From: Tetrapyrgos nigripes
Lineage: Eukaryota; Basidiomycota; Agaricomycetes; Agaricales; Campanellaceae
NCBI GenBank assembly: GCA_013368315.1
Contig: JAACJM010000061.1
Location: forward strand, 186,001-250,000
Reading direction: 5' to 3'
Length of the DNA: 64,000 nucleotides
The notes below the pieces were generated by a model. The model was not told the DNA's origin, made no database searches, and saw only the letters and a list, made by a program, of their open reading frames with translations. Position numbers and translations under genes: made by a program. Shown piece by piece: positions 20,423 through 30,733 of this stretch; position 1 is the stretch's first letter, and every line of letters starts with the position of its first letter.

Positions 20423-21038
20423 TCATCTTTGTCTTGAAAAGGAGAAGAGGGTTGCAAAGTTAGATAGAGTCTAGAGATGCGTGAATTCAAATGGGTCAGT
20501 ATAAACAGAGAGGAAACGTACGCATACAGTAGGCAAGCTAATCAAGCATAACACGCACTCTAGAACATCTGCTCTGGCCAATTCTAGCTTCGAAAGCCAG
20601 CTCTCAGTCTCCAAAACTTCAAGATGTCGATTCCTGTGCAGCATATATGCGTCGAAGCATTTCCACGGAGCGATGAACGAAAGTCAGACACAGTGAGCGA
20701 ATGGATCACAAAATGATACAGAAAGAAATATGAAAAGTAGTAAAGAAGAACGAACGAGGAAGAAAAGAGATAAATACTATTACTACTACGTACCAATTCC
20801 ATCGATGTCCCGCCTCAATAGGAGCCTCGCCATTTAATTTGCATTCCGCAATAGCCTTTTCAACTGTCCTTGGCCTCCCTTTCAAACTTTCATGATTTGT
20901 TGTTCCCCCTCGCCATAGCCATTGGAATTGGAGCTGAACTTTCCCATAATCCTCATCCCAATTTTCCGTCCCTTCTCCGGTCCAATAACCACTCAGAACT
21001 CTCTGACCACTCAATCGTCCTCGAGGTGTCTGATAGTT
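20423..21038 (-). CDS. Unrecognised spliced gene fragment (S block, unit 1), last three exons
   Basis: Three pieces join in phase: 21038-20794, 20633-20528 and 20470-20423. The first reads through RLSGQRVLSGYWTGEGTENW and GKVQLQFQWLWRGG to AGHRWNW. The joint (donor GTACGT, acceptor CACAG) restores NWNRHLEVLETESWLSKLEL. The third ends TLFSFSRQR and TGA. Codon flow and matched splice phases argue for a real or recently real gene. No family is recognised. Further upstream, 21297-21058 (minus) also looks coding (TLSSLTVDTLGSSNLSS), but the intron needed to join it would be only about 23 bp, so the 5' part is unresolved. The counterpart in unit 3 (45400-46100) has a 7-bp insertion and a lost acceptor. 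Confidence 0.4.
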
Positions 21039-21299
21039 CTAGCATGAGTCTCAGACCTCACCCACAGCTCAGATTTCGTTGGGTTTGCATTTGAAAGTCC
21101 TCGATTTCAGAAGTGGATTCTAAAAGAGGGTTTGAGCTGAGATTGGAACTTCCGAGTGTGTCAACAGTCAAAGAGGACAAGGTGACACTGTCCAAGGTAC
21201 TGGTGACGAAGCAGCTTCGATTTAGTCTGTGTCTATGGATTAAGAAAAGGATAGGACAATGAGAAGAGACTGGGTAATCTAAATAAAAGAGACGCATGA

Positions 21300-21660
21300 G
21301 TACGCGTTGTCACGATTTGTGAGAGTAGACGTACGTGACAAGATCCTACTACTTGGGTCGGTCACGGACTCCATTCCTACACCGACCGTTTGGGATTGAG
21401 AGGAGACAGAATGTGAATAGTCACTCAGCAGACCAGTCACCAGTGTGAGACTTGAAGCTTTTGTGGCAGCTACATGCAGAAAATGAGAAAACGACGCTGT
21501 AGTTGCAATCGTCGTTCTCTTGGATGACTGGGCAGTATATAAGTATTATATGTGTGTCAATAAATCAAACAGAGTAGAAAAACTTGAGAAAAGGAACTGG
21601 ACACGCACCTACTAGCTTAAGTATAAGCATACTGTTTCTGAGTGACTAGATCGGGAGGAA
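21300..21660. repeat. Spacer inside the S block
   Basis: No coding signal. It includes CAGTATATAAGTAT (21531-21545), a possible TATA element, and is repeated at 55380-55740 with small indels; a shortened copy is at 46138-46270. Confidence 0.4.
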
Positions 21661-23045
21661 GCGGGGTCTGACTGTGACGGTACGCGCCCATCATGTCATC
21701 ATCCACCTCGACGAAAAGCGTACAAGAGCCGCTTCAAATTACCATAACAAAGTTTCGGAATGTAGAGCACCCGACTACTGCTCTTCTTTGCGCACTGGCT
21801 TTCTCGTCGTCGTCTTCCACCGAAACAAACGTCCCCCATCTCCACCTACTCATTCTCTTCCTTACGCATTCGGTGTTTCTTCTAAAACCCGTGCCCTGAA
21901 CACCGTTCCTTCCTTCCTCAGCCCATTCCACGCAAAAGCCCTTCTCATTTTGCCCAACACTGTTCGTCACTCCCAACGCCTCTCTCCCTGAGTCCCGCAA
22001 CCCTGCATATGGACTATCGTTGACTTTGGGGCTAGTCAGTCATCTACAATCCCTCCCCACTTCGTCTCTCAATCTAGTTGCTTGGAGACTGAAGCTATTC
22101 TGGAATGCAGAGGTTCGCAAGGTCGAGTTGTCGGAACGAGACGTGGCAGTGAGGGCCATGCGGGTAGTGTGCATGAGAGGGCTTCTGTGAGTGCGAGTGG
22201 AACGAAAAGTGATGCGAGTTTAGCTTTGTGGTAAAGCTGCAGGAGGTGAGTGTTCTTATACTTTTTCCCGACAATCAACGAATGGTTCTAACGATTTGTT
22301 CTTGTTTTCGTTCTACCTATCTAGACATTGAAGCCACCTCCCTACTATCCATACCTACCTCCACGTCTACCTCAAGACCCGCAAATGTCGACCGTAAACT
22401 CTCCAAATCATTCTTTTTCTCGCCCACCCAGCACATAGAACGCATCCAATGATCTAGACACTCTGACCCTCACCCGTTCGCTCTAATACCGCTGCTACCA
22501 TCCCATACGGTGTCAGAATTGATTGAGGGCTTACGAGAGCCTGGATGATTCTGAAGCTGGTTCGGAGAGAGAGCAGAAAAAGCCACCGGAGGAGCAGCAG
22601 CCGGCGCTGTTGAAGGAGGAGAATGGATGAAAACACCTTTCCTCGTCTCCAAGATGCACACTTTCTCGCATGCCCATCACTTGTTCTTCCATCCTCAGCG
22701 CAGCTGCACTCCAACGACCATAAGTCCAACCCCCAATCCTCAACTCCCTACCGTTCTCCGCCTTCATCAAAGAACTCACGCTCACGAAAAGGGGTTGTCC
22801 GAATTGCAGCCCAAACCAACCAAACGACGAACGAGCGCCTTTGCACAAAGGGAAAGGACGGGTCTGGGTGGGTGTAAAAGAGGATTGAGACCGGGGATAA
22901 TGTTAAAGCATTTTTGTTGGTTTTTGGAAATAGAAGCGATGGTGAAGAAGGTGATGATGAGGGAGAACGGAGTGGTGGTAGTGGTAGTGGGTATGAGGGT
23001 ATGAGGTTAAGTAGTCCAAGGGATGATATCTAAGGTACATTTGCT
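21661..23045 (+). pseudogene. P2 block of unit 1: second degenerate copy of the Ser/Gly-rich family
   Basis: Follows the P block plan with the same landmarks: HLHLLILFLTHSVFLLKPVP near 21838, NTVPSFLSPFHAKALLI, SVSASGTKSDASS ending in a GTGAGT donor near 22244, and an intron with acceptor CTATCTAG at about 22322. IPTSTSTSRPANVDRKLSKS and GKGRVWVG-like pieces follow. Frames change between pieces, so it is unlikely to be functional. It shows that each large unit already contained an internal tandem duplication of this family. Confidence 0.4.
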
Positions 23046-24650
23046 TTCATCTTTTCCCGTTTCCGTTTTCTTCTGCCGGTTCTCTTCATTTTCAGTTTCG
23101 GTTTCAGTGTCGGTTTCATTCTGACTCCCAACAAAAACAGCTCAACACTTCGCTCTGGCGTCAGGACTCAGTAGACAAATCTTTGTTTAAGGGTTTCAGG
23201 CTTCCACGCAGGGTATTGCTTACACTTTCTGTCTCTGTCCCCCATTGATCACAATTCTCGTCGTAGTCGTCGTCAACGTCCTTTTTCTGACTCTCAACCG
23301 TCACGCTGTCACACTCGTCACGCCTCCAAACCTCTGAACGTCCAAAACAACAAAACATCGCAGCTCACCAACTCTCTGCGTAATCCTCGGCAAATTTACT
23401 GTGGCGAATACAGGATACCACTTGATGCTCTGAAAGGAGTTGGATGGTCCTAACACTGCTGGTTCTGGAACTATGTCAAGGGCGCGGGAGCCTCGGTTTT
23501 TAAATAACGAAATCTACGAAAGCTAGCAGCATGTGTACATTTGCCCGGAAGTGACATTTTCTCCTTTTTTTCTCTTTCTGTCCATCCAGATCTCTCTTTT
23601 ATGATCCCATCGTCGTCATCTTCCGATGCCAAGGTTTCTCGACGTCAGCCGTAAACTCTCTGGATCATTCTCTTCCCCACTACGGCCACCACCACCCCCG
23701 TTCAACGCTCCAGATACACTTGCCCCACGATACCCTTCGCATCGATGCTCCCCATTTCTGGATCAAGTTTGAGTAATCACACGAGTGGAAATGCTAACAT
23801 GAATAACGGATCAAGGAGGACGATTCCGTTGTCATTCTCGTCTCCTGGGTCTGGGCTGGGATCGGGGTCTGGTGCAGACGGCCAACAAGGCCATGGTAAT
23901 GAGAAAGATGGAAGTGGTGGTGGAGGTGGTGGCTACTGAGGAGTCCAGGACGATAAGGTACGTTCGCTTTCCATTCTTTTTTCTCATCTCGTTTTTATGG
24001 GATATAAACACGTACTAACCAATGTCCTCTTTTCCTTCCTTTCTCCTTTTCATACCCTTCTCTACCTTTGTCCAACCGTGTCGCCAAAAACTGCTTGACG
24101 TCGTAGGTAAACTCCCAGCATCCTTCTCTTCTTCCAACTCTATATTTAGCCCATTCGCCATTATCACACCATGGCGACTTCTGTCTACCCGCTCCACTCA
24201 AACACCCAACCTAACGCCTCAAATGTTACTGTAACCAGCTACATATCATAGAGGAGGATTTTGGCGAGGGATTACTGATGGTACGTTGGCTTTTACTTTC
24301 CTTTCTCGCGCCGTATTTTCTCAAATTTCATTTCGTTTCGATCCGATATAAACTCGTATTAACCCCTTCTTTTTCTTACTTACTTCTTTAGCTTTTCGTC
24401 CAGAAAAACGCGCTCTCTCTGCGCTCGTTAGCTCCCCACATCCAGTCCACGTCTCTTTGCGTTCGTTTATTCCCTTGCTCCAAGGTAAAAATTTGGCTAG
24501 ATGGAGGATTCAAGGGTGACTATGATGCTGAGGTGGATCGTCTTCTATGCCTTCAATTCAACTTGGGATGCTTGAACTCGGGGACAGGAAAGGGTGGGAA
24601 TTTGATGGGAATGAGGAGATGGTTGAGTTGTGGTTGAGAGTCATATTGGG
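23046..24650 (+). pseudogene. Q2/T block of unit 1: further diverged family copies
   Basis: 23046-23530 is a diverged Q block (GGGTTTCAGGCTTCCACGCAG). 23540-23940 has coding-like VSRKLSGSFSSPLRPPPPP and, in another frame, NHTSGNANMNNGSRRTIPLS with a Gly-rich end. A second leader at 24022-24230 (plus) contains KLLDVVGKLPASFSSSNSIF. An exon-like start follows after TTTTCGTCCAG near 24400. The 213-bp leader is identical in translation to that of unit 3 at 48750-48950. No intact gene. Confidence 0.4.
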
Positions 24651-25934
24651 CTTGATGTTGATGACGACGACGATGATGACGAAGCGAAGACTTTGGGAGT
24701 GAAGAGGTTACAAAATAGATGGACGAAGCCACACTTATGTAGACCTATATACAGAAAGAAATGGTCAAATTCTTCCATACACACCAACTCATAAATACCC
24801 CGCGAGCACATGCACACCAAAAATCCATCGCAAACCAACTAAGAGAGTACCTTGGATCAGAAAAAGAGAGGGAGTTAAGTCGAAGGATCGGGCACAGTTC
24901 TCAGCCGCCAGTACGAGATGGGTTTTGACGTGGGTGCTGCGGTAAGTTTGAGTGCGACGAGAAGGGTATCGTCATTATCTTGTCAATGTTCGTCGATTTT
25001 TCTGGGTCTGGGTGCGGATAAATAGGAATGGAAGTGGAACTGGCGGTATGAGTGAGGATTTGGGCTGGTATGATAAAGTAAGTCTATTTTATTTCCGTTT
25101 TCTTTTTCCCTTCGCACTATCGACTTTTTTTCTTCTCCTTCTTTGCTTCCTCCGAGTTGTTACTTCCCTCGTTCTTTTTCGTTTTATCATCAGATATTTC
25201 TTTCCCTGATCTATTCGCTACAATAAAAACTCATACACTCCTTTCCCCCTCACCTCTTTCCCCCTTTGCTCTCTTCCTTCGTCCAAATGCGTCGCTTAAT
25301 TACCTACAAATGTACGCTCCCTATGTCCCCACCTGGCAATGCGCACAATTTAATTCATTTGCTGGTGCTCACGTCGCTGGACGTCTTCGCCTCGCTCCTG
25401 TATCTTCCACTTCAGCAGCAACCCTTCCATCTCCCTTGTCCCAAAATAGAATCTCACCGAAAAAAGAGGACTTCAGATTCGATTATGATGCCGATGGGGG
25501 CAAGGCGAACCTAGCCTTTTCTATGCCTTGGACGTCTACTTTGGCTATTGCGGCTCCAGAGGCAGAGACGGGGCACAGTCTTCTTGGGCATGATTTTGAT
25601 CACGATGAAGATCAGGATAAATACAATGGCTTTTTGTGAGAGAAAACCCGGACTGCCGGTGATTGAAAATATATGCTTGACCTACTTGTCTTCGTCGTTT
25701 TTGGTATTTTGGCGCAGCGTGCACCTCACTCAATCACTCACATGGGCTCAAACTCAGCCCGGATGCTATTCCCAGCATAGAGTGTGGCAGTGGGGCTCAA
25801 GACGATGGATGGATGTGGCGGTGACGGAGGTGGTTTTGATCTTAATTTTTAAATATTCTGTTGCGTATGCCCTTCTCATGCGATGCCAGCATTGATTGAG
25901 GAAGCGTCATCATCATGGAATCTGGAAGGGGAAG
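24651..25934 (+). pseudogene. U block of unit 1 with the best preserved terminal exon (25157-25639)
   Basis: An exon-like piece ends SGTGGMSEDLGWYDK at a GTAAGT donor (25079). After a pyrimidine-rich intron an open stretch continues to TGA at 25637-25639: PYVPTWQCAQFNSFAGAHVA, then APEAETGHSLLGHDFDHDED. The related third exons in other blocks begin after TCCAG, but here the sequence is TCCAA, so the normal acceptor is lost. Paralogues at 50040-50360 and 57110-57400 are frameshifted. No domain is recognised. Confidence 0.4.
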
Positions 25935-27446
25935 AGTATTTTGACAAAAAACTGGCTGACTGGTGCCTGCCAAGATTTGGCGGGCGCCAGTGGAAACCAG
26001 TCACCATTTGTTAAGCGACCAGCCAACATCAGTAAACTCCCAATTTTATGGGCACATGGGCGCATAGGAGCCATGCCTGCCATACGCGCCCATGCAATAT
26101 TCCTCTGATCCGCCCCATACACTCTGCCAACGTTCCATACAGTCCCATACATAACGCTTTAGCGAGCGGTGCCGGGAGTTCCGAGACCAAGGTCACGATC
26201 ACGTGTATGATTGAAGCGGACTTTGAAACGATTTTGGTTTCCGCCGTTCGCTGGCGTCTCTGCTTCACTCTCAAAAACCACCATGTCACCGCCCACTCAA
26301 GTCTTTCCAACCCATCCCCTTTTCTCACTTATTGCTGCCCGGTCTCCCTATGCTACTGGCTTGCTTTAGGTGAGTGTTCATGTCATTTCAGTGACTGTAA
26401 GTAAGCAGAGTTGACTCCATGGTGCATCAGTGAGCGTCGTCATTGCAGACTCCCAGAGCAGCGTGACGGACATCTGGTGAGTATGTACTATCTGATTTTC
26501 TTAGAAGTTCCGAGTACTAAATTCTCTCTTCTGCTGACCACTCTGGCTATGGACGTAGTGTCGTTGCAGGCTACAGAGGCAAGGGGTTGATCTGGGAATG
26601 AGGGAAGGAATAGACTTAGTTGTTATGTTTTGCCCAGTGAGTGATTATCATACCCTCCTGTCAGTGTACTCAGCTCTGATCATTCGCAATGAAGAGTAGG
26701 ATGGACGCACCGCCAATGTGACAAGTATCATATACTTCAGTGTATATCCATGGACTCACGGCAGTTGTTGTTATTCAGGATTCTTTGTATTGTTCGCCTC
26801 TGAGTATGAGTCCACTCTGGTGAGTCTTTCTCTTCTCTTCCTTGTAGACTGCATGCTCAACATATCCACATCATTGTTCTTACAGTTCCGTTCATTGCTG
26901 TGAGCTCCTCTTGTCTGCATACATGTAGATTATACATGTATATGTATATGTATGTACAGCGTTGTACTAGATAGAGCTATAGGTAATGTGAATATATTAC
27001 TTTTTTCCCTATTTTGTATGCACTGAGGTGTATGGAATGTATGGAGGTGTATGGACAGCGCAGAAAGCAAGGAATTTTGAGGTGCATGGGGCGTATGGGG
27101 CAGATTAGCCGATGCCATACATGTGTATGGGACTTACGCAGGCCCCCCAATTCCCATGCACCCCCGTACATGTATGGCGGCCGCATGGGCGTATGGCCCC
27201 ATACGCACCCATGCACTCCATATGCCTGGGGAATTTCCTGATGAAGTCCAAAATCCACCAGTAAAAATCTTAAATGGCAACGCGCACAACCTCTGCTAGC
27301 TTCTGTCCCTCTGTTTTACGGTAAAATAACTTCATTTCTATGTAAGATAATCTACCTACTAGGAATATTGGTGAAGGTACAAGGGGGCCGAGATGTGATC
27401 AGGCATTTTTGGCGGAACCAGTCCGCCAAATATTTGTCAAAATACT
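25935..27446. mobile_element. MITE with AGTATTTTGACAAA ends, containing a nested element
   Basis: Perfect 14-bp inverted repeats at 25935-25948 and 27433-27446. Without the nested insert the element is 293 bp, exactly the size of its copy in unit 4 (57680-57972). It is missing from unit 3 (about 50655), so it entered before units 1 and 4 separated or was lost from unit 3. The TA within the terminal repeats is compatible with a Tc1/mariner-type target site, but the duplication cannot be proved. Confidence 0.65.
26027..27243. mobile_element. 1.2-kb non-autonomous DNA transposon nested in the MITE
   Basis: Ends are imperfect inverted repeats: CATCAGTAAACTCCCA and TGGGGAATTTCCTGATG (13 of the first 16 positions pair). 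The interior has no ORF and contains many CATGGGCG/TATGG words near both ends. The empty site is seen in unit 4 (AGCCAAGTCC at 57767-57776), and AA flanks both sides here, so the target duplication is 2 bp or ambiguous. Superfamily not assigned. Confidence 0.65.
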
Positions 27447-28530
27447 GATGCGAGAACAAGAGGGTGAACAGGAGAAACAGAATATGCAGAAACGGTCACC
27501 AATGACTCCAAAACACATCCCTTTTCCCTTTCCTGTCGACACATGAAACCACGCAAATACGAACGCACAAATAAACCCTCTCCCACACCCTCACGAAAGA
27601 AATCAGCCATCAAGAAAGACTTCTTCAAAAACCTCTTCAAACCAACAGAACGAACACCTTGGATGAGGGGAAGAGATGGGTTTGGGAGTGGGAACACTGG
27701 GAAGATGGTAATGAAAGAAAGAGATGGTGGTGGGGATGGAAGTAGTGGTAGTGGATATAAATGTGGCTTGGAGCCAGGTATGATTAGATATATTCTTTTT
27801 GTTTGCTTTCTTTCAATTCTTCGTTGCGTTGTCATGTTTTTTTCTCATTCTTTTCCTTTCTTTTTCCTTTGTATTGTTCTCAATCTTTTCCCCCCCAATC
27901 TATTTGTGTTGACAAGAACTTATGCTAATCAAACTCTCTCTTCTTCCCCCCTCACCTCTTCCCCCCTTTTTGCTCTTCTTTCGTCAAAATGCATTATGCG
28001 TCACTACAAATGTACCCCCACCTGGCAATGCACCGGGACCCACATCGCTGGATGCCTTCACCTCATTCCTGTATCGTCTATTTCAGCAACCTAGCCTTCT
28101 CTCTTGTCTCAAAATCGAATTTCATCGAAAACAGATATCTTCAGATTCAATTATGATGCCGGTGGGGCTAGCGGGAGGAAGGGGGGCATGGCCTTTTCTA
28201 TGCGTTGAACGTCTACTTTGGCTATTGCGACTTGAGAGGCAGAGAAAGGGGCCAGTCTTGTTGGGCGTGGTGTTGATCACAATGAAGATCAGGATCAATA
28301 CAATGGCTTTTGGGAGAGAAAGCCCGGACTGCCAGTGACTGAAAATATATGCTTGACCTATTTGTCTTCGTCGTTTTTAGTATTTTTGGCCCAGCATGCA
28401 CCTCGCTCAATCACTCACATAGGCTCAAACTCAGCCTGGACGCTATTCTTAGCATAGAGAGTGGCAGTGGGGTTAAAGAAGAAGGATGGATTTGGCAGTT
28501 ACAACAGTGGTTTTGATCTTGTTTTTTAAA
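27447..28530 (+). pseudogene. V block of unit 1
   Basis: Family copy with an open first piece (27543-27780): TNKPSPTPSRKKSAIKKDFF, then MRGRDGFGSGNTGKMVMKER, ending SGSGYKCGLEPG at a GTATGA donor. The terminal exon area (27980-28340) is frameshifted, with a stop between HLIPVSSISAT and the acidic NEDQDQYNGF tail. Near-identical copy at 57973-59058; a diverged one at 50656-51740. Confidence 0.45.
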
Positions 28531-30095
28531 CTGGGGTAAGGGGCCACTGCTTCGCATGGCAAGTTATGAGGCCTCTCCATATCAATACCAAAGTTTCATT
28601 CTTAAGTTATTAACTACACAGCAGGTACTAACCAGTAAGTAGTATGAGCGAAATAAAGATTTGCATAAAGAAAAGAAAGAAAAGGAGGAAAATGTGACCA
28701 ACGTCCAAAAATCAACCACACGCTGCAAAGAAAACCAACACCAATGTCAACGTCTGATGGCCAATGTCCCATGTCCCATGCAAATGCCAGACTATTGTGC
28801 CTCCTGCCTCAATCCTAGTCTCTCACTACTCCAAGCTCATTCCTGACCAACCCTTCCAAACATCCATCCAACCAATCTATCCATAGGTAACATTGTACAT
28901 CAAAGAAATGTCCAGGCATCCTCAGCTGTAAACATCAAAATCTATCTCTGTCATGCACAGCGCTCAGCTCAGCGTCCTTTCTCATTCTTATCATCCTCCC
29001 AAAAAGGAAAGAAGGAAAAAGAAAGATGAATCAAAACCGAGGTGGAGACGAGAATACCAGAACCACAACAATGACCGAAAAACAATGGGAATGACTATGT
29101 CAAGTAAAACACCACCAAAATATAAAACGCGAGGGCGTAATATCAGCTGCCCTCAACAAGATTTTGGATATGGCAATGGCAATGGAGAATTCTTAAGTGA
29201 CTGTTTTCGTTGGATACTTTCGACAGCTTCATTGAGGCAGGTTGATAGTTTCGACATCTAAAAGTAGAGGCGGGTACAGAGAATAACACGAGACAGAAAT
29301 ACCAATGTGGATGTGGCCAGGAAGAAGTAAAGAAAATATTTAGCATAGTATAACACCTCAAGTAAAAATTAAAATGGCAGACACCTGAGGAATGAAGGGC
29401 AAGTACTAAGTAGGAAAACTCACACTTTCTATGTTTGTAATCCCAACGAGATCTGAAATATATTCTATAGTTTTGCTGATGGTTGCTCAGACTTTGCTAG
29501 GGTGGCTTCAGGGCACTGGGTACGAGTAGTGGAAGGATGAATCAGATGGGCTAGTTAGAGAGACGGGAAAAAGAAACATGTGTGAGTCAGAAGCGGTTAT
29601 GATGAGAAGACGAGAGACACACTAGATCTTTGAGAGCTTGAAATGCAAGTTGTTGAAGTTTTCTGTGCTGCCCTGTAGAAAACGTTTGTGTAAGCTCTGA
29701 TAAAAAGTGGTCGGCAAACACACCATCTCAATCACAGAAACCTGAGACGGCTTGTAGAGATATGCAATGAGCTGAGACAAATATTCTTCTAAACAAAGGG
29801 TTAGTTAAGGGTTTGATGAGAGTGGATGTGCATATGATACCTCTTGGTTGGGGTTTCAGTGTGGGGTGACAGTTGAGAGAGAAAGGATGGTGGTAGCGAC
29901 AGGCTGGCATGATGTCATGGTTGTTGTCAATGGGTTTTAGAACCCGGTCCAGACCAAGTCTAGGCATTCTGGTTGTCGGGAAGGTAGAGACCGGCTTAAT
30001 TTGAGTGGTAACAAAAAGGGGTGGGAGTTTGAACCTGTGGAAAAGATCTGGGAGGTCACTATGACATAAATTAACTCAGCCTAAAGGCTTCGTAA
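28531..30095 (-). mobile_element. 1.56-kb insertion, Helitron-like, with a possible captured gene fragment
   Basis: Comparison with unit 4 (TTTTTTAAATATTTTG at about 59050-59065) shows this block is extra in unit 1, inserted between A and T with no clear duplication. On the minus strand the 3' end has a hairpin (GCCATGC GAA GCAGTGGC) about 10 bases before CCCCAG and then T, which resembles but does not match a Helitron CTRR end. Inside, on the minus strand, exon-like pieces appear: LTQTFSTGQHRKLQQLAFQA near 29620-29690 and SKLSTCLNEAVESIQRKQSL near 29190-29260 after a TTTTAG acceptor. They are not joined convincingly and no family is recognised. Confidence 0.4.
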
Positions 30096-30733
30096 TATTT
30101 TGTTGCGTATGTTTTTTGTTAAGTAGAGTTTTGTCTGTATTTTAATATTTCAAGGATTATCATTTGTTTTCGCCAACATCTTCAATGAACTGATGTCATC
30201 TAGTATCCTACATATTCGTTTCTCGGATATTCCTTTTTTAAAAATCCAGTTTGTTTTCTTTTCCCTTTTCATATTTGTACTACACACACACGTTCACCAA
30301 CCACAGACCACGTCCATTCATTCTGCCCCACCCGTCTTATTGCTCCCAACCTCCAGCCCCGCTCACCATTTCCACATTCCCAGCTACTATAAAAAAATCA
30401 TAAATTAAAAATAAAGACAGCTTCACCTATGCAAACTAGTGAGAACCCCCCCCCCCCCCCACTTTGCACCATATCAGGGTCCATTAAGAGGGGGTGGGTG
30501 AAGATAACTTCATGAGCTGGCAGGATGGATGGAACCTGTGGGGCCAGAGGGAGGTTGAGGGGGGGGGCAAATGAGTGAAGCTGTGAAGATATAAGGACAA
30601 GTGGGGAGGGGTGGGGCAAAATTATTAGGATAGAGTGATCTATCTAATTTTTTGTAAAAATCAATGTACACAGGAAGCCTGTATAAAACACTACCTAGAT
30701 ATCTATGTAGGTACCAGGACTTCTGAATCAATC
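30096..30733. repeat. W spacer between units 1 and 2
   Basis: AT-rich spacer with a run of about 15 C at 30446-30460 and a TTAAGAGGGGGTGGG motif. Copies at 51740-52343 and 59059-59738. It contains the 3' flank of the next ankyrin gene and no gene. Confidence 0.55.

Noticed and set aside
25990..26330. ORFs on both strands around the CATGGGCG words
   Set aside because: They lie in the non-coding interior of a transposon and have no conserved counterpart.
26977..27258. Minus-strand ORF with HTPMRPPYMYGG repeats
   Set aside because: Translation of subterminal transposon repeats; no start context or splice support.
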